DNA from: Hormiphora californensis
Taxonomy: Eukaryota > Ctenophora > Tentaculata > Cydippida > Pleurobrachiidae
Direction of reading: 5' to 3'
Assembly (NCBI GenBank): GCA_020137815.1
Contig: CM035354.1
Span: 3,383,342-3,447,341, forward strand
Length of the DNA stretch: 64,000 nucleotides
How positions within the stretch are numbered: the stretch's first letter is position 1; every line of letters begins with the position of its first letter. Positions 1 to 9,970 of the stretch are shown piece by piece. The translations under genes were made by a program, and so were the position numbers. The notes beneath the pieces were generated by a model. That model had not been told where the DNA came from. It did no database searches and was given only the letters and a program-made list of their open reading frames with translations.

Positions 1-1084
1 TAACTGCTGAAAGCTGATATCAGTGAAAATATTGACTTCTAAAATCAATAAAAACACCCGGAACAAGCTATAACGAACCCGATCAATGGCAGACTGCCGG
101 GCTACCCCACCACCCCTTGACGACGAGAGCTCCTCGTCCGCCACGATTTATAAAGTGCCTAGTGTACCAAATAGAAGACACAGTACACACAGTGGGATAA
201 AATCAAAACAGTGAATACAAAAACTTACTCGGCTCACATATAGTGCAGTTATTTCAAGGCCTCTGATTGCCGATGGAGGAGGAATGGTGCCAAAACTACC
301 TCTCAATCATAATTACTTCCGGGTGGGTTCCGTGCTGTGGATGGGTTATCGCAGCGGAAATGTGATGACTGATAATACCCCGACGGGCGACGTCAGAGCT
401 GAAAAATACTGGGCGGATTAAAAAGGTAGACCAGTTAAATCTTTTTTTTATTAAAATTAAAAGTTCCTTCAAACAAATGAAAACGAACTATATTTTGGGT
501 ATAATTGGTAAAGTTTGGGTGGGTAAAACAAAGGTTAATAATACGGTATAAGATAGAAGAGGCTAGAAAAAGTATTTAAGCACCTCCCTCTCCCATCACA
601 ACACTGTGCAATGATTGCGAGTGGGAGAGAGTTCAAACACTGATTATTTAGTAACAGCACCTTGATGTCACTAAGATGACGTCATTAGCATGTCACTAAA
701 CTGTAATTTGTATGTACACAAATCGGTACACAAAACACGTGTAATACACACGAGTTATTCATAATAGAAATCCCTGCAAAGTAATACACACCACACACAC
801 AGCATTGATCTAATCTAGTGACTATAATTCCCACGTTATCACAACTATGGCGCGTGATGCATCACGCAGTCACGTGACGTCACACATGATGCATCACGCG
901 TTGCCCACAATTCCTAGCTACATCATCAAAAATCCACATTGTATGCTTTAAACTCTACTAATTGTTCCTTTCTTACACACGATCATTCACAAACTCATTC
1001 AAAAGTTATTCATACTCACACACACGCTAATTCAAATACTGCATTAAACTGTAATACAAAGCAACACCATATAAGGGCATCACG
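1..1084. other. non-coding stretch, gene not resolved
   Basis: No convincing coding exon was found. A splice-donor-like signal for a minus-strand exon (complement of acttac) is near 222-228. An ETS-type CCGGAAGTA on the minus strand is at 314-322. Together they weakly suggest the promoter and first exon of a minus-strand gene that continues to the left of the window. CRE palindromes TGACGTCA lie at 677-684 and 875-882. A serine-rich open frame running from 939 towards 1337 on the plus strand is the shadow of the acidic minus-strand exon and is not annotated. Confidence 0.4.
851..900. promoter_or_regulatory. palindrome cluster: TGATGCATCA twice plus E-box/CRE
   Basis: The 10-bp palindrome TGATGCATCA occurs at 855-864 and again at 887-896, each followed by CGC. 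Between them is CACGTGACGTCAC, a fused E-box (CACGTG) and CRE (TGACGTCA). The spacing and symmetry suggest a bZIP/bHLH-ZIP-bound element. Which gene it would serve is not clear: it lies downstream of the minus-strand exon at 1085-1331 and far from any start codon seen here. Confidence 0.4.
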
Positions 1085-1331
1085 TGATCAGGCCCGTATC
1101 GTCGTATCTTCATCGTCATCATCATCATCTTCATCAACATTAACAACACCCTCCACATCTATCTCCCCTCCATCATCCTGCATTACAACTAGGCCGTCTA
1201 GTGGATCTTCCTCTTCCCCTACTTCATCCTCTCCGTCCTCAAGAGGGGGAGGAGGGTGCTGTCTTGAAACTGTCTCATACAGCACCTCCCCCTTCCGCTC
1301 TATCACGCTAGTGTTGATGAGGGTGGCATAC
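1085..1331 (-). CDS. C-terminal exon of unknown protein with acidic tail
   Basis: On the minus strand a pyrimidine-rich stretch ending tctctacag precedes an open frame that begins YATLINTSVIERKG and runs to a TGA at 1085-1087. The last 45 residues are very acidic, with runs of Glu, then a stretch of Asp before the end ...EDTTIRA. The exon lies downstream of the MOB4 stop on the same strand. Its reading phase does not match any MOB4 donor seen, so it is probably not an alternative MOB4 end. It could be the last exon of a separate gene whose other exons were not found, or a short one-exon gene starting at the in-frame MSLYRYATL. The family is not recognised. Confidence 0.4.
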
Positions 1332-1611
1332 CTGTAGAGAGACATGATGGGTGTTAGCATAGTGTGTTTCAGGTTATAGATATCAGGTGTTTCAATCCCA
1401 CACACTAACACAGAGATCTGCACACACTGAATTGACAGATTTTCACAAAATAACAGATTTTTGCAAATCCCGAATAATCTTAAACATATGATTCTTACTC
1501 GCACGTTGTATCGGACATGCACACACGCACACACGCAAGTCTAGACCAGGTTTTCGTATCTAAACAAGCGTTATTATTGATGGTGTATTTGTGGGAGAGA
1601 AAGAGAAGAAA

Positions 1612-1648
1612 GAGATATAGAGCGCGAGAGAGAGAGAGAGAGAGAGAT

Positions 1649-1714
<66 letters not shown>

Positions 1715-1840
1715 TCTCTCTGCTCTCTCTCCTTATCGCTCTCTCTCTCTCTCTCTCGTCTCTACTCTCTCTTCTTCTCTCTCTCCTCTCTCTCTCTGCT
1801 CTCTCCCTGCCTTCTCTCTCTCTCGTCTTCTCTCGCTCTC
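1612..1840. repeat. (GA)n/(CT)n compound microsatellite
   Basis: Long (GA)n from about 1620 to 1712 switches abruptly to CT-rich sequence up to about 1840, giving an imperfect self-complementary purine/pyrimidine block. It lies immediately 3' of the MOB4 stop codon, so it would be in the MOB4 3' UTR or just beyond. The open frames across it, encoding Arg-Glu and Ser-Leu repeats, are artefacts. Confidence 0.9.
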
Positions 1841-1859
1841 GCTCCCGTCAGCGCGCGCC

Positions 1860-3155
1860 CTATTTTGCCCAACTACCCCCGTCTCCGTCTGAGTTGTTGT
1901 CCCCTATTTCTCCCTCCTCATCAGCATCGTCCAGTGGGATTATCAGCATATCCTCCGGGATCAGCTCGTACTTCCTAACCCACCGAGTAAACCGGTGACA
2001 CAGCATTGTCCTCATCTATCAGAAGGGGTTAGGGGATTAACAACGATATAATGAAATGTACGAATTTAATAAATTGTCAGAAATTTTAGTTCTTTACTAG
2101 GAGTTGTAGAAAAGAATAAACTATTTGTTTACTGAAAATTAATATGCTTTCTAACCTCAAAATCCCAAAATATTTTCTTGTGATGGAAGAACGCATGTGA
2201 GAATATCCGGTAGACCCGTCTACAAGTACTGGGTAGTTTGTTGACACTAGTTTCCTTGATATTCTGACGGCTCGGGAAGTACTTGAAGGAGTTTAGTATG
2301 GAAGCAGCACCATCTAGCGTGTGTCGAATGTAGTCGATAGCACAACACTCCTTAGGCTCTTTGTGTACCTGAAGAGATGGTATTATTAGTTCTTTCAGGG
2401 TCTTGGGCTATCCTTCCAATTATGTATGTAATACTGACTACCAGAACTGACAAATCCAGACCCCGGTACAGATCCATGTCCCAGATCCCCCAGTTTCCCT
2501 CCTCTAGGCCCCAAATCACTTCCCCTTCTCCCCAGTCTCCAGGCCCCAGATCCCCCAGTCTCCAGCCCCCCCCCCAGTCCCGTGGCCCCAGTCGAGTCTC
2601 CAGTCACCCTTCCCCGATCCCCCTCAGTCCTCCCTCAACATTTCTATATACTGACCGCACAAAGGAAGATCCAGCTAACAGTAGCAGTCATCTGGCTGCA
2701 AGTCTCCGCGTTACAAGCAGGCTTGTAGCAACACACACAGGTCATTCAACTGGGCACAAAACTGCCTCAAATGCTCATAATTCCAGACGTTTATATCAAC
2801 TCCCTCGGGGGGCTCTAACATCCCATCAATATCCTTGAAGTCCCGTCTGATGCACTGCCTGATGTATTGTTCTATTGCTAGATTACCGTCCATGTCTTCA
2901 AACCTCTGGTCAGGCCACGCACAGAACTCCTGAGGAGAGGGGGGAGTGCTCTTAGCAGAGGAATATAATTGAGTTGAATTGATTGTTGAAACTAATATAA
3001 GGATCAAGTTTACTTGAAATACCAAGTATGGTGGATCGGTGGAATACTTTTCGATCAGCATCCAGTATGACCAACTTAACTTAACCTCAATACCATTGTA
3101 AACCTACCATCGACTTGGTGCCTGGCAGTATCCTTCTTACTAGGGGATCCTCCAT
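1860..3155 (-). CDS. MOB4: MOB-like protein phocein (MOB family member 4)
   Basis: Four minus-strand exons: 3108-3155 (start ATG), 2656-2929, 2156-2368 and 1860-2015 (stop TAG). The product is about 229 aa, close to the usual ~225. Phocein is the MOB-domain subunit of STRIPAK, which binds striatin and the STRIPAK kinase/phosphatase module. Visible landmarks: LEPPEG...[10 protein letters not shown] early on, the zinc-ligand pair [30 protein letters not shown], then [18 protein letters not shown] and [14 protein letters not shown] near the end. All introns are GT..AG. In the second exon the frame breaks once near 2722-2725. The sequence reads CTA CAA G CC, and dropping one base joins LQ to [10 protein letters not shown] with no gap against known phoceins; without it a TAA follows. 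This is either a one-base sequence error, a damaged allele or a real +1 shift. Confidence 0.85.
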
Positions 3156-3580
3156 CTTAAAAACTGTAGTGAACTAGTCTATCATACTCCTACAATTATA
3201 CAGGATCGGGTTAGGTTCGATTGTCGAGAGAAAATAATACGAATACAATAATTACTCTCAATAGCAAATAACTAATGGAATATTATATTCACATTATAAT
3301 GCACTGTACAAACACCCATAAAACAAGGGGACAACATTAGATCACTTTGATGTATCATTAGCTATGTGAGATTGATTGATCAACTAGTTTATGGAGCTAT
3401 GTTAGTAAAAATGTGGTATGAAAAGATGCATAGTGAGTTGATTAAATAATTTAGCGTGTAAGTATAAAGTTAGAAGTAGGTATAACATCTACAATATTAT
3501 GTAGGGCCTAAAATATACAAACACTCAAATATACATTCAGTAAAACACAATGATTACTCTGTTTGATAAGCAATTATTAG

Positions 3581-3689
3581 CAGGAACCGACCGAAACAAG
3601 TAAACAACCAATCAGAACTCGTTATTTAGGTCACGTGACTGGTTATCAGCCAATCAGCGACCAGTATTTCCTGATTCGGTCGGTTCCTG
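3581..3689. mobile_element. 109-bp hAT-type MITE with 8-bp target duplication
   Basis: Terminal inverted repeats of 14 bp (CAGGAACCGACCGA at 3581-3594, its complement at 3676-3689) are flanked by the perfect 8-bp duplication ATTATTAG at 3573-3580 and 3690-3697. The 8-bp duplication and the CAG... terminus are hallmarks of non-autonomous hAT elements. It sits between the RMDN stop codon (3723) and the MOB4 start (3155), so it lies in the RMDN 3' UTR or the MOB4 promoter region. The interior carries CACGTG and two CCAAT boxes. Confidence 0.85.
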
Positions 3690-3722
3690 ATTATTAGTCT
3701 CTCAAATAACACCTAGATTGTT

Positions 3723-6700
3723 CTAATTCAGAGTTTGAGAGCAGTCTATCTGAGACAGTATTTCAGGATCGGTCCCGGGCCTTCCTCTAAGCTTCCCAGC
3801 CCACTGTGACAGCTTCTTGGGTCTTTCCCAGGGCGACTTGACACTGAAATGAAATTTATAGAGTGAAAATTTGGAGAGTGTACTTGAAAATTACGGTCAA
3901 ACTTCTTTAAAATTAATACTTATCTAACATCTTTGCTGCAGAGATGATCAAACCCCTTCTGTATGTTTTACCTTGATAATGAAAAGTGAGTTTTCCGCCC
4001 ATTCACTGTTCAGATCGGCCGCCTTCAAGAAATATTCCAGGGCTTCGTCGTAGGTGGATTGGGGTACACAGCCAAACAGGGTTACTGCTATTTTAGCCTC
4101 CCACCACTTGATACCAGATACCTAATGAGGGGGAGATTGTTACTTTAATTAGAGGAGAGATTGTTATTTTAACTAGGGGAGAACAGGGCTGAAGGGGGGG
4201 GGTTCCAACCTATTTTTTTGTATTTTCTTGTACGGACCATACATAAAAGTATCCAAAATTCCTGTTTTTTTCCATACAAACAATACAAAAAAGTACAAAA
4301 AACTACAAAAAAATAATGAAGGATGTGGGTGCGTGAAAAAAGTATAAATAATACATGTACATGAACATGAACGGAACCCAGCTATACATAAACGGTAAGA
4401 AATTGCGATTCGGGGAAATTTCTCGCTTAGAAAATACGATTCGAGAAAATTTTCTCGGTAAGAAATTGCGATTCGGGGAAATTTCTCGCTTAGAAAATAC
4501 GATTCGAGAAAATTTTCTCGGTAATAAATTGCGATTTGGAGAAATTTCTCGCTTAGAAAATACGATTCGAGAAAATTTTCTCGGTAAGAAATTGCGATTC
4601 GAGGAAATTTCTCGCTTAGAAAATACGATTCGAGAAAATTTTCTCGGTAAGAAATTGCGATTCGGGGAAATTTCTCGCTTAGAAAATACGATTCGAGAAA
4701 ATTTTCTCGGTAAGAAATTGCGATTCGAGGAAATTTCTCGCTTAGAAAATACGATTCGAGAAAATTTTCTTGGTAAGAAATTGCGATTCGGGGAAATTTC
4801 TCGCTTAGAAAATACGATTCGAGAAAATTTTCTCGGTAAGAAATTGCGATTCGGGGAAATTTCTCGCTTAGAAAATACGATTCGAGAAAATTTTCTCGGT
4901 AAGAAATTGCGATTCGGGGAAATTTCTCGCTTAGAAAATACGATTCGAGAAAATTTTCTCGGTAAGAAATTGCGATTCGGGGAAATTTATCGCTTAGAAA
5001 ATACGATTCAAGAAAATTTTCTCGGTAAGAAATTGCTATTTGGAGAAATTTCTCGCTTAGAAAATACGATTCGAGAAAATTTTCTCGGTAAGAAATTGCG
5101 ATTCGAGGAAATTTCTCGCTTAGAAAATACGATTCGAGAAAATTTTCTCGGTAAGAAATTTGCGATTCGGGGAAATTTCTCGCTTAGAAAATACGATTCG
5201 GGAAAATTGTCTTGGTAAGAAATTGCGATTCGGGGAAATTTCTCGCTTAGAAAATACGATTCGAGAAAATTTTCTCGGTAAGAAATTGCGATTCGGGGAA
5301 ATTTCTCGCTTAGAAAATACGATTCGAGAAAATTTTCTCGGTAAGAAATTGCGATTCGGGGAAATTTCTCGCTTAGAAAATACGATTCGGGAAAATTTTT
5401 TCGGTAAGAAATTGCGATTCGGGGAAATTTCTCGCTTAGAAAATACGATTCGGGAAAATTTTCTCGGTAAGAAATTGCGATTCGGGGAAATTTCTCTCGC
5501 GATTTTGGCATGCTACATATGTAAAATATGTATATATTTTGTGCTAAATTGCGTGAAATAGCGTGGAAGAATGTTTAAAAACAGTAAAAGTTCGAACAAT
5601 AATGGTAAATTACCATATAAAACTGTTTTTATTTTTTTGTATTTTTTTGTACTTTTTTGTATTTTTTTGTATTTTTTTGTATTTTTTTGTTTGAGGAAAC
5701 CCGTGTTTTTTTCCGTACAAACGTACACGAAATAGGTTGGAACCCCCCCGGCTGAAGCTATCTTATTCCAAAATCCAAGGGTCAGGGATCGAGATCAGTG
5801 GAAATCTTAATTTAAACAGAGTGGCAGAGTTGGGCAGAGTTGGACAGATCTGATACACCAAGCACCCTAAACTGCTTCAAATTACCTCAAAACAATATCG
5901 GCCCAGTAGGTGAAGGGCAGTTGAATTGTAAGGATCCAACTCTAGAGATCTCTTCACATGTTTCTCAAACTCGATCCCTTTCGTCAACTTCATTTTGGTG
6001 TCATCATATTTACAGGTGTCTCCAAGGAGGATAGCGTACCAAAGATGGGATTTGCTGTTGTTGTCTCCCATATCTACTGCCTGAAACATGTGTGCTTGAA
6101 TGATAAAGAGAGCTATGTTTTGCCTAGCTCGACCCTGTCTCACCGCAGGGTTTGAACAAAGCAAAAGTATGCCAAATTTCAAAATTTAATGAAATAAAGG
6201 ACCATGTAATGGAGGTTTATAAAACTCCGCTCCTACCTCTTTCGCATATCCCACTGCCTCCGTTAGAATCTCCTTCGCAGACACACCCGCCCTAGACTTG
6301 TGTTTCCCGATCTCGAACATAACTCTGACCAGCCTCCACTTGAGTTGAGGGGATGCAGGGTGTTTGCCGCTCAACTCCTTCATCTCCCTCAAACTATCCC
6401 AGCAGAGAGCCTCGTCGTGCTTTATCTTGTCGTGCTTGTCATCCAACTCTCGGCACAGTGTGGCTATTTCTTTTGAGCATTGCATGTCATCACACTCTAT
6501 ATCAGGGCCTTGGTAGATTGAACTGGGAATAGTATGAGGTTTTAAAAGAATTAGGGCTCAAAGTTTGAAGTGAAACTCAGAGTTGTGAATAACATACAGT
6601 TTTAGTAACAATTACTAATTAGTAACAGTAAGTAATAATTATATAACGTTGGTAAACACGTACCACTGAGAGGGGATGCTCTCCAGTGCCAATTGGAAAT

Positions 6701-7080
6701 CATCATCTTCCTCCACGTCAGTAGAGCTACTAATATCAGCAGCTGCAGTAGGAGCTGCAGGGGGTGCAGGGAGACCAGCCGCAAGGGAGGCTCTCAAGGC
6801 TGCCATCTCCCTCTCAAGCCGCTTTATATCACACTGGGGATAAGGAGGAGGGGTGTTAAAAACTGGAACGACAATGGACTAGCTAGGGTCTAACAATCAG
6901 TAAAAAAGTTGCATATTTTTTGCTCACCACTAGACTCAACAGTCAACACACACTTTGATCTCCCTAACTCACCCTAAGAAGGTAGAGCATGTAGGCGTTA
7001 AGAGAGAATCCCACCCCTCCTGCTATCATGAGACTGGTCATGCACGCCACCATAGTTTTAGTTGTACTGATTATACCCAT
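3723..7080 (-). CDS. regulator of microtubule dynamics (RMDN/FAM82) family TPR protein
   Basis: Six minus-strand exons: 6973-7080 (ATG), 6664-6833, 6237-6522, 5886-6080, 3972-4121 and 3723-3836 (stop). They join without frame breaks into 340 aa. An N-terminal hydrophobic segment (about residues 10-35, VACMTSLMIAGGVGFSLNAY) would anchor it in a membrane, as in RMDN2/RMDN3. An acidic linker DVEEDDDFQ follows, then TPR-like helices with signature pieces KWRLVRVMFEIGKH, HLWYAILLGDTCKY, HVKRSLELDPYNSTALHLLGRYCFE and STYDEALEYFLKAADLN. Family members bind microtubules and, for RMDN3, link mitochondria to the ER. The last exon uses the acceptor tcaag at 3837; using the earlier cag would give a short, out-of-family tail. 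The 1.8-kb intron 4122-5885 holds a large transposon-like element. Which RMDN paralogue is closest cannot be settled by eye. Confidence 0.82.
4195..5749. mobile_element. poly-G-ended element with minisatellite core, 8-bp TSD
   Basis: The left end is eight G's followed by TTCCAACCTATTT (from 4195). The right end is the complement, AAATAGGTTGGAA followed by seven C's (to 5749). The 8-bp sequence GGCTGAAG flanks both sides (4187-4194 and 5750-5757). Inside each end are T-rich or A-rich runs of TTTTTTGTA that also mirror each other, and the centre is a 63-bp tandem array. It lies in an RMDN intron. No transposase is present. The 8-bp duplication points to hAT, P or Merlin-type mobilisation; the poly-G end is unusual. 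Confidence 0.8.
4386..5497. repeat. 63-bp minisatellite, about 17 copies, open on both strands
   Basis: About 17.5 near-identical copies of a 63-bp unit. Because 63 is divisible by three, frames stay open. The plus strand reads a 21-residue repeat containing KLRFGEISRLENTIREN and the minus strand also stays open (FSRIVFSKREISPN...). Each unit is itself two related halves of about 31 and 32 bp that share GATTCG.G.AAATTT.CTCG. A one-base insertion near 5159-5161 shifts the frame, and there is no start signal, splice site or unrepeated flanking protein. This argues for DNA-level expansion rather than a protein gene. Confidence 0.85.
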
Positions 7081-7103
7081 GACGTCACGTGTCACGTGAC
7101 CAG
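7078..7103 (-). promoter_or_regulatory. CRE and E-boxes abutting the RMDN start codon
   Basis: Reading the minus strand towards the RMDN ATG, two CACGTG E-boxes (in GTCACGTGACACGTGAC) are followed at once by TGACGTCA, whose last bases overlap the ATG (7080-7078). The same CACGTGACGTCA combination occurs at 871-882. This arrangement is typical of promoters bound by ATF/CREB and USF/MITF-type factors. If transcription starts here the 5' UTR would be very short, so the ATG may instead lie a little inside a longer transcript. Confidence 0.45.
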
Positions 7104-7474
7104 ACAAGGGGGGGTCTACCAGAGGGGATCTACCAGACAGGGGGTCTACCAAGTGGTGGGATATGTGCAGGTGAGCACTGGGGCTCTATATTTCCCTCGC
7201 TGTCACATACTAAATGGAGGAGTGAGGACATTACAAAATAAATAATATTCTCTGGAAAAGGACAACAGAGAAAATGCAGTCCAGATGTAACAAGTAGCAT
7301 GGGTCTCAAATTAGTAGTGGACTGGTACAACGCACGGAAGCAGCAATTTGTCAAAATTCAATTCGATAATTTACACAACAACAACAAACACACGCATCAA
7401 TAATAATATTATTCGTTTTCCCCTCTCCCTCCCTGCAACAGGATATGTATTATGTACATTACACATAATGTGCA

Positions 7475-9781
7475 TTACACTGCATCAAGAGGAATTCCCA
7501 GAGATTTCCGGACAGTTTTATCCGTTTCCGCTAGAAACCTTTCACGGTTATCCCTCCACATTTTACAGGCGTCAATGTTTGCTCCACTTTCTGGGTTAGG
7601 TTCCGCTGGGGAATAATTTGGTTGTGAAATTGAGGTTCTGTGACTATTTCTCATACAGATTTGTTCTACCTAAACTGTGAGCAAGTAAATAAAACTAGCA
7701 AAAATTCAGCAACTTTCAGACATGTATTGACTTGTCCAGACTGTCTGGAGACTGGAGTATGGCCTCCAACAGTGCGAGATAGTACAGCAAAGACAGAATG
7801 AGAGGCAGTGAGCTAAATGACATTAACCTAACTAAAGTTAATCTACATAACTAGGGTAAACCGGGGCAATTCGAACAACCGGGGCAATTCGAACATAGTA
7901 CTGCCCGTCTCTCACCTAGTTAAGCTATCATAATGACGTCATCCTATCTCCAGAAGAAAACTGCTCGTTCGAGCCTGCCCGTTACCACTAAATAGGCTCT
8001 AGATCCGGTTTAAGTTGGTCAATTTCCGATTTGAAAAAACCAGCTGAAAGCTAATAATATCAGCTTTCAGATGGTATAAAAATTATTTAAATATTCGCAT
8101 GTTTTCATTCCAAATTCTGGTAAATTAAGATTACCGGGGCAATTCGAACAACCGGGGCAATTCGAACATGGGCAATTTGGTTAACACACCGGGGCAATTT
8201 GGTTAACTCCCGGGCCAATGATGTGCAGTTCTTTGTACCACGTGATCACGCGTGATACCGGGGCAATTCGAACAAGAACGACCAGCGTGTAGATTGCGTG
8301 TAGATTACATTGTTCGAATTGCCCCCACCTCTAACAACACCAGGCGGGAATCTTCTTCTGGTGTTGTGAGGACGTTCACGTGACTCCCACGTGACGAAAT
8401 AAAGCACTCCTATTGGTGTTGTCCGAATTGCCCCGGTACAATTTTTCCGACCAAAATTTTTAAATTAGTTATTTAGTTAAGTAAATGATGGTCCCTAGAG
8501 TTGAAATTTATCTTATTTGAAAGATAAAATAATGAACTTTAATCCTATATAATTTTTTTCATTGTATCTTTTTTTAAATGGGAGTGAGAACCGATTAAGT
8601 AAAAAGTTAACCATTTTGCCCCGGTTTACCCTACAGCAATTTAGACAGCAGTATGTTGTTACTATTATTACGTGTTGTATAACACACACGTCATCTGTAA
8701 TTAACACACAAGAGAGATACAAGAGAGATACACTGTAGTATTGTGTACATCCTACATCGATATAAGCAGATATAAGAAGGGTTTATCGTACTATATTTAA
8801 CCGCTTTATCATGCTAATTGCATGTTGTATACACTGACTAAAATATGAATTTTAGTAGAAATCTAAAGACCTATAATACTCACTATTGATCATTAATTAC
8901 TAGATAGTGTACAATCTATCAGCCCCTCCCGTCTCACTCACCTAACATGCTGATAACAGAGAGCAGTATTTTCTCGACACTCTGTACGGGTGACCACCGT
9001 TCTGCACTACTCTCATACCCCAGGGGGTCTTCACCGGGAGGGTGGAGGATACTGATACACACCTGCAGGAAGAGAGTTTGTAATGTTTTTATCGGGGGAT
9101 TTGATAACTGTAGAAAAAGAGAATTTGTAAGTTTTTATCGGGGGATTTGATAACTGCAGAAAGAAACTCGAGACTGGTTCTCTTATCCCTCAGATCTGGT
9201 GCACCAGGATTTAAAATACACCGGTTCTAGAGTTGAAAACTAACAACAAGTGCCTTGTTCAACCCTGTCTAACCGCACACAAATTTAAAGGAAGATAACA
9301 ACAAGTGCCCACGTAACTTGGTTACGAAGTCACCCCTGTTATCATATTGTGAGCTATTATAACGCGGAGGAGTAATTTCATTACCAACCACATACCTTTC
9401 CGCACGTGTAAACGTTAGGATGGAACATGACACAGGTGAAGGTCATCTTGGGAGGACTGAGAGGGTAGTCAATGGGGAATGTGAGGCGGGCAGGGAACAC
9501 CCCGAACTCGTAGGGTGAGCCTTCTGGTCCCTGTTGGAAGGAGGGAGAAGGTTATTATCAAACAGTCCCTGGTGTAGTTAGAATTAAAACAGATCTCTAG
9601 ATATATAATGCAACAATATCTCTGCTAAATGAAGAGATCACACTGTATTATGTACCTGTATGAGAACGTCCCATTCAAAGAAGTTGTCCTCGGATGCAGG
9701 ACCTGCTACTACCCCATGGGGAGCGTTGTTAAATAGTTCCCTGTACTCTGTCATTAGTCTTCGTAGCGCCGAACCCGCCAT
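7475..9781 (-). CDS. UBE2G2: ubiquitin-conjugating enzyme E2 G2 (Ubc7-like)
   Basis: Four minus-strand exons: 9656-9781 (ATG), 9396-9530, 8942-9062 and 7475-7605 (stop TAA). The product is 170 aa; the family length is about 165. It is the E2 that works with ER-associated-degradation ligases such as gp78/AMFR and HRD1. Visible features: start [16 protein letters not shown], the UBC fold piece [20 protein letters not shown], the HPN motif (MFHPNVY) and the catalytic Cys at residue 89 in VCISILHP. The acidic loop [15 protein letters not shown] that marks the UBE2G/Ubc7 subgroup is present. The C-terminus is [15 protein letters not shown]...KSLGI. Every junction is GT..AG and in frame. A TA-flanked MITE fills most of the last intron (7606-8941), and a complete LINE ends about 40 bp upstream of the start codon. 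Confidence 0.95.
7854..8631. mobile_element. TA-flanked MITE built from GGGGCAATTCGAAC motifs
   Basis: The ends are inverted copies of GGGTAAACCGGGGCAA (7854-7869) and TTGCCCCGGTTTACCC (8616-8631), each bordered by TA (7852-7853, 8632-8633), as expected of a Tc1/mariner-type insertion. The interior repeats CCGGGGCAATTCGAAC many times in both orientations (7870-7895, 8130-8215, 8260-8275, 8310-8322, 8410-8437). No transposase frame is present. It lies in the last UBE2G2 intron. Confidence 0.75.
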
Positions 9782-9970
9782 TAGTGAGATACCGCTACAA
9801 AACCGTGTAATTTTAGCTTTATAATAATAATAATAATAAATTATGACATCAATGTCATCTCATATATTTTCTCAAACTTTCTTTACCCTATTCAACTTCA
9901 TAACCTTCAAAGAGTTAAAATAAATATATTTATCTCTTACATAACATCTTATTTAAATCACTTCTGAATT

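Noticed and set aside
939-1337. Serine-rich plus-strand protein
   Set aside because: Antisense shadow of the acidic minus-strand exon; Asp codons read backwards give Ser/Thr.
2377-2838. Pro/Ser-rich plus-strand and Gly-rich minus-strand frames
   Set aside because: Low-complexity C-rich sequence within a MOB4 intron and shadow of MOB4 exon 2.
3723-3850. Premature RMDN end or frameshift
   Set aside because: Using the acceptor tcaag at 3837 keeps phase and gives a family-like C-terminus.
4355-5561. Long repetitive proteins on both strands across the 63-bp array
   Set aside because: Frames are open only because the unit is a multiple of three; no start context, no splice sites joining them to RMDN, and a one-base indel breaks the frame.
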